Assembly (NCBI GenBank): GCA_902802825.1 | Contig: CADCNV010000006.1 | Location: forward strand, 41,001 to 82,555 | Source: an uncultured bacterium | GTDB taxonomy: Bacteria; Cyanobacteriota; Vampirovibrionia; Gastranaerophilales; Gastranaerophilaceae | Direction: 5' to 3' | Length of the DNA: 41,555 nucleotides | Shown here: piece by piece, positions 41,549-41,555 of the stretch | Layout of the letters: the number at the start of each line of letters is the position of its first letter | How positions within the stretch are numbered: the stretch's first letter is position 1 | The notes under the pieces: generated by a model | What the model was told of the DNA's origin: nothing | What the model saw: only the letters and a program-made list of their open reading frames with translations | Databases searched by the model: none | Made by a program: the position numbers and the translations under genes

Positions 41549-41555
41549 AACTTCA

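Noticed and set aside
1-41555. CRISPR array or prophage
   Set aside because: No regularly spaced identical repeats; no capsid, terminase, tail or integrase genes. The tRNA repeat is only a footprint.

Overview
The window is AT-rich bacterial chromosome: densely packed, with short spacers and many coupled genes. The mix of an LGT/DnaB/ClpB/GltX core, type IV pilin-like and GspE-like proteins, the AmmeMemoRadiSam set and several lineage-restricted hypotheticals fits a non-photosynthetic gut relative of the Cyanobacteria (Candidatus Gastranaerophilales / Vampirovibrionia, formerly Melainabacteria). That placement is an inference from gene content and protein style; no 16S rRNA or other decisive marker is present. 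There is no rRNA operon, CRISPR array, intact insertion sequence or prophage.

Layout. 1-6155: 5' end of a CNNM/HlyC-like membrane protein, YjbQ, a DUF378 membrane protein, a receiver-only regulator paired with a degenerate GspE-like protein, then a minus-strand run thyX, dtd, a frameshifted dnaJ-like gene and queE. 6156-10125: an AT-rich spacer, cobO, and the AmmeMemoRadiSam genes (a MEMO-AMMECR1 fusion plus GtrA on minus, the radical SAM enzyme on plus) diverging from a palindromic 21-bp gap. 10126-10700: a hairpin-rich spacer carrying a duplicated 3' end of tRNA-Gln, followed by tRNA-Gln(CTG) and tRNA-Gly(CCC). 10733-16318: small proteins, a prepilin, RNase P RNA, a receiver-PAS-histidine kinase with a NarL-type regulator, and an exported coiled-coil protein. 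16418-25189: gltX, clpB, small hypotheticals, nagZ, a GNAT protein and homoserine dehydrogenase.

25191-30985 is one tightly coupled minus-strand operon of eight genes: a stand-alone ClpX-type zinc-binding domain, a large helical protein, ruvX, a DUF1292 protein, two ORFs made only of Clp N-terminal repeats, tilS and hpt. It carries two kinds of Clp substrate- or adaptor-binding module without any ATPase and is the best candidate here for something undescribed. 31092-41548: a TPR lipoprotein with lgt, an exported protein, a glycosyltransferase-2-like protein with eroded active-site motifs, a 59-residue ORF, a 777-residue hypothetical diverging from a 171-residue ORF with prmC, dnaB, and an XRE regulator.

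A recurring regulatory feature is the leaderless-looking start. Seven genes (9102-, 9124+, 12479+, 23918+, 33619-, 35438+, 38130+) have a -10 box ending 6 or 7 nt before an ATG and no nearby Shine-Dalgarno sequence, while many neighbours have ordinary AGGAG-type sites. All functional statements come from reading the sequence; no database search was run.
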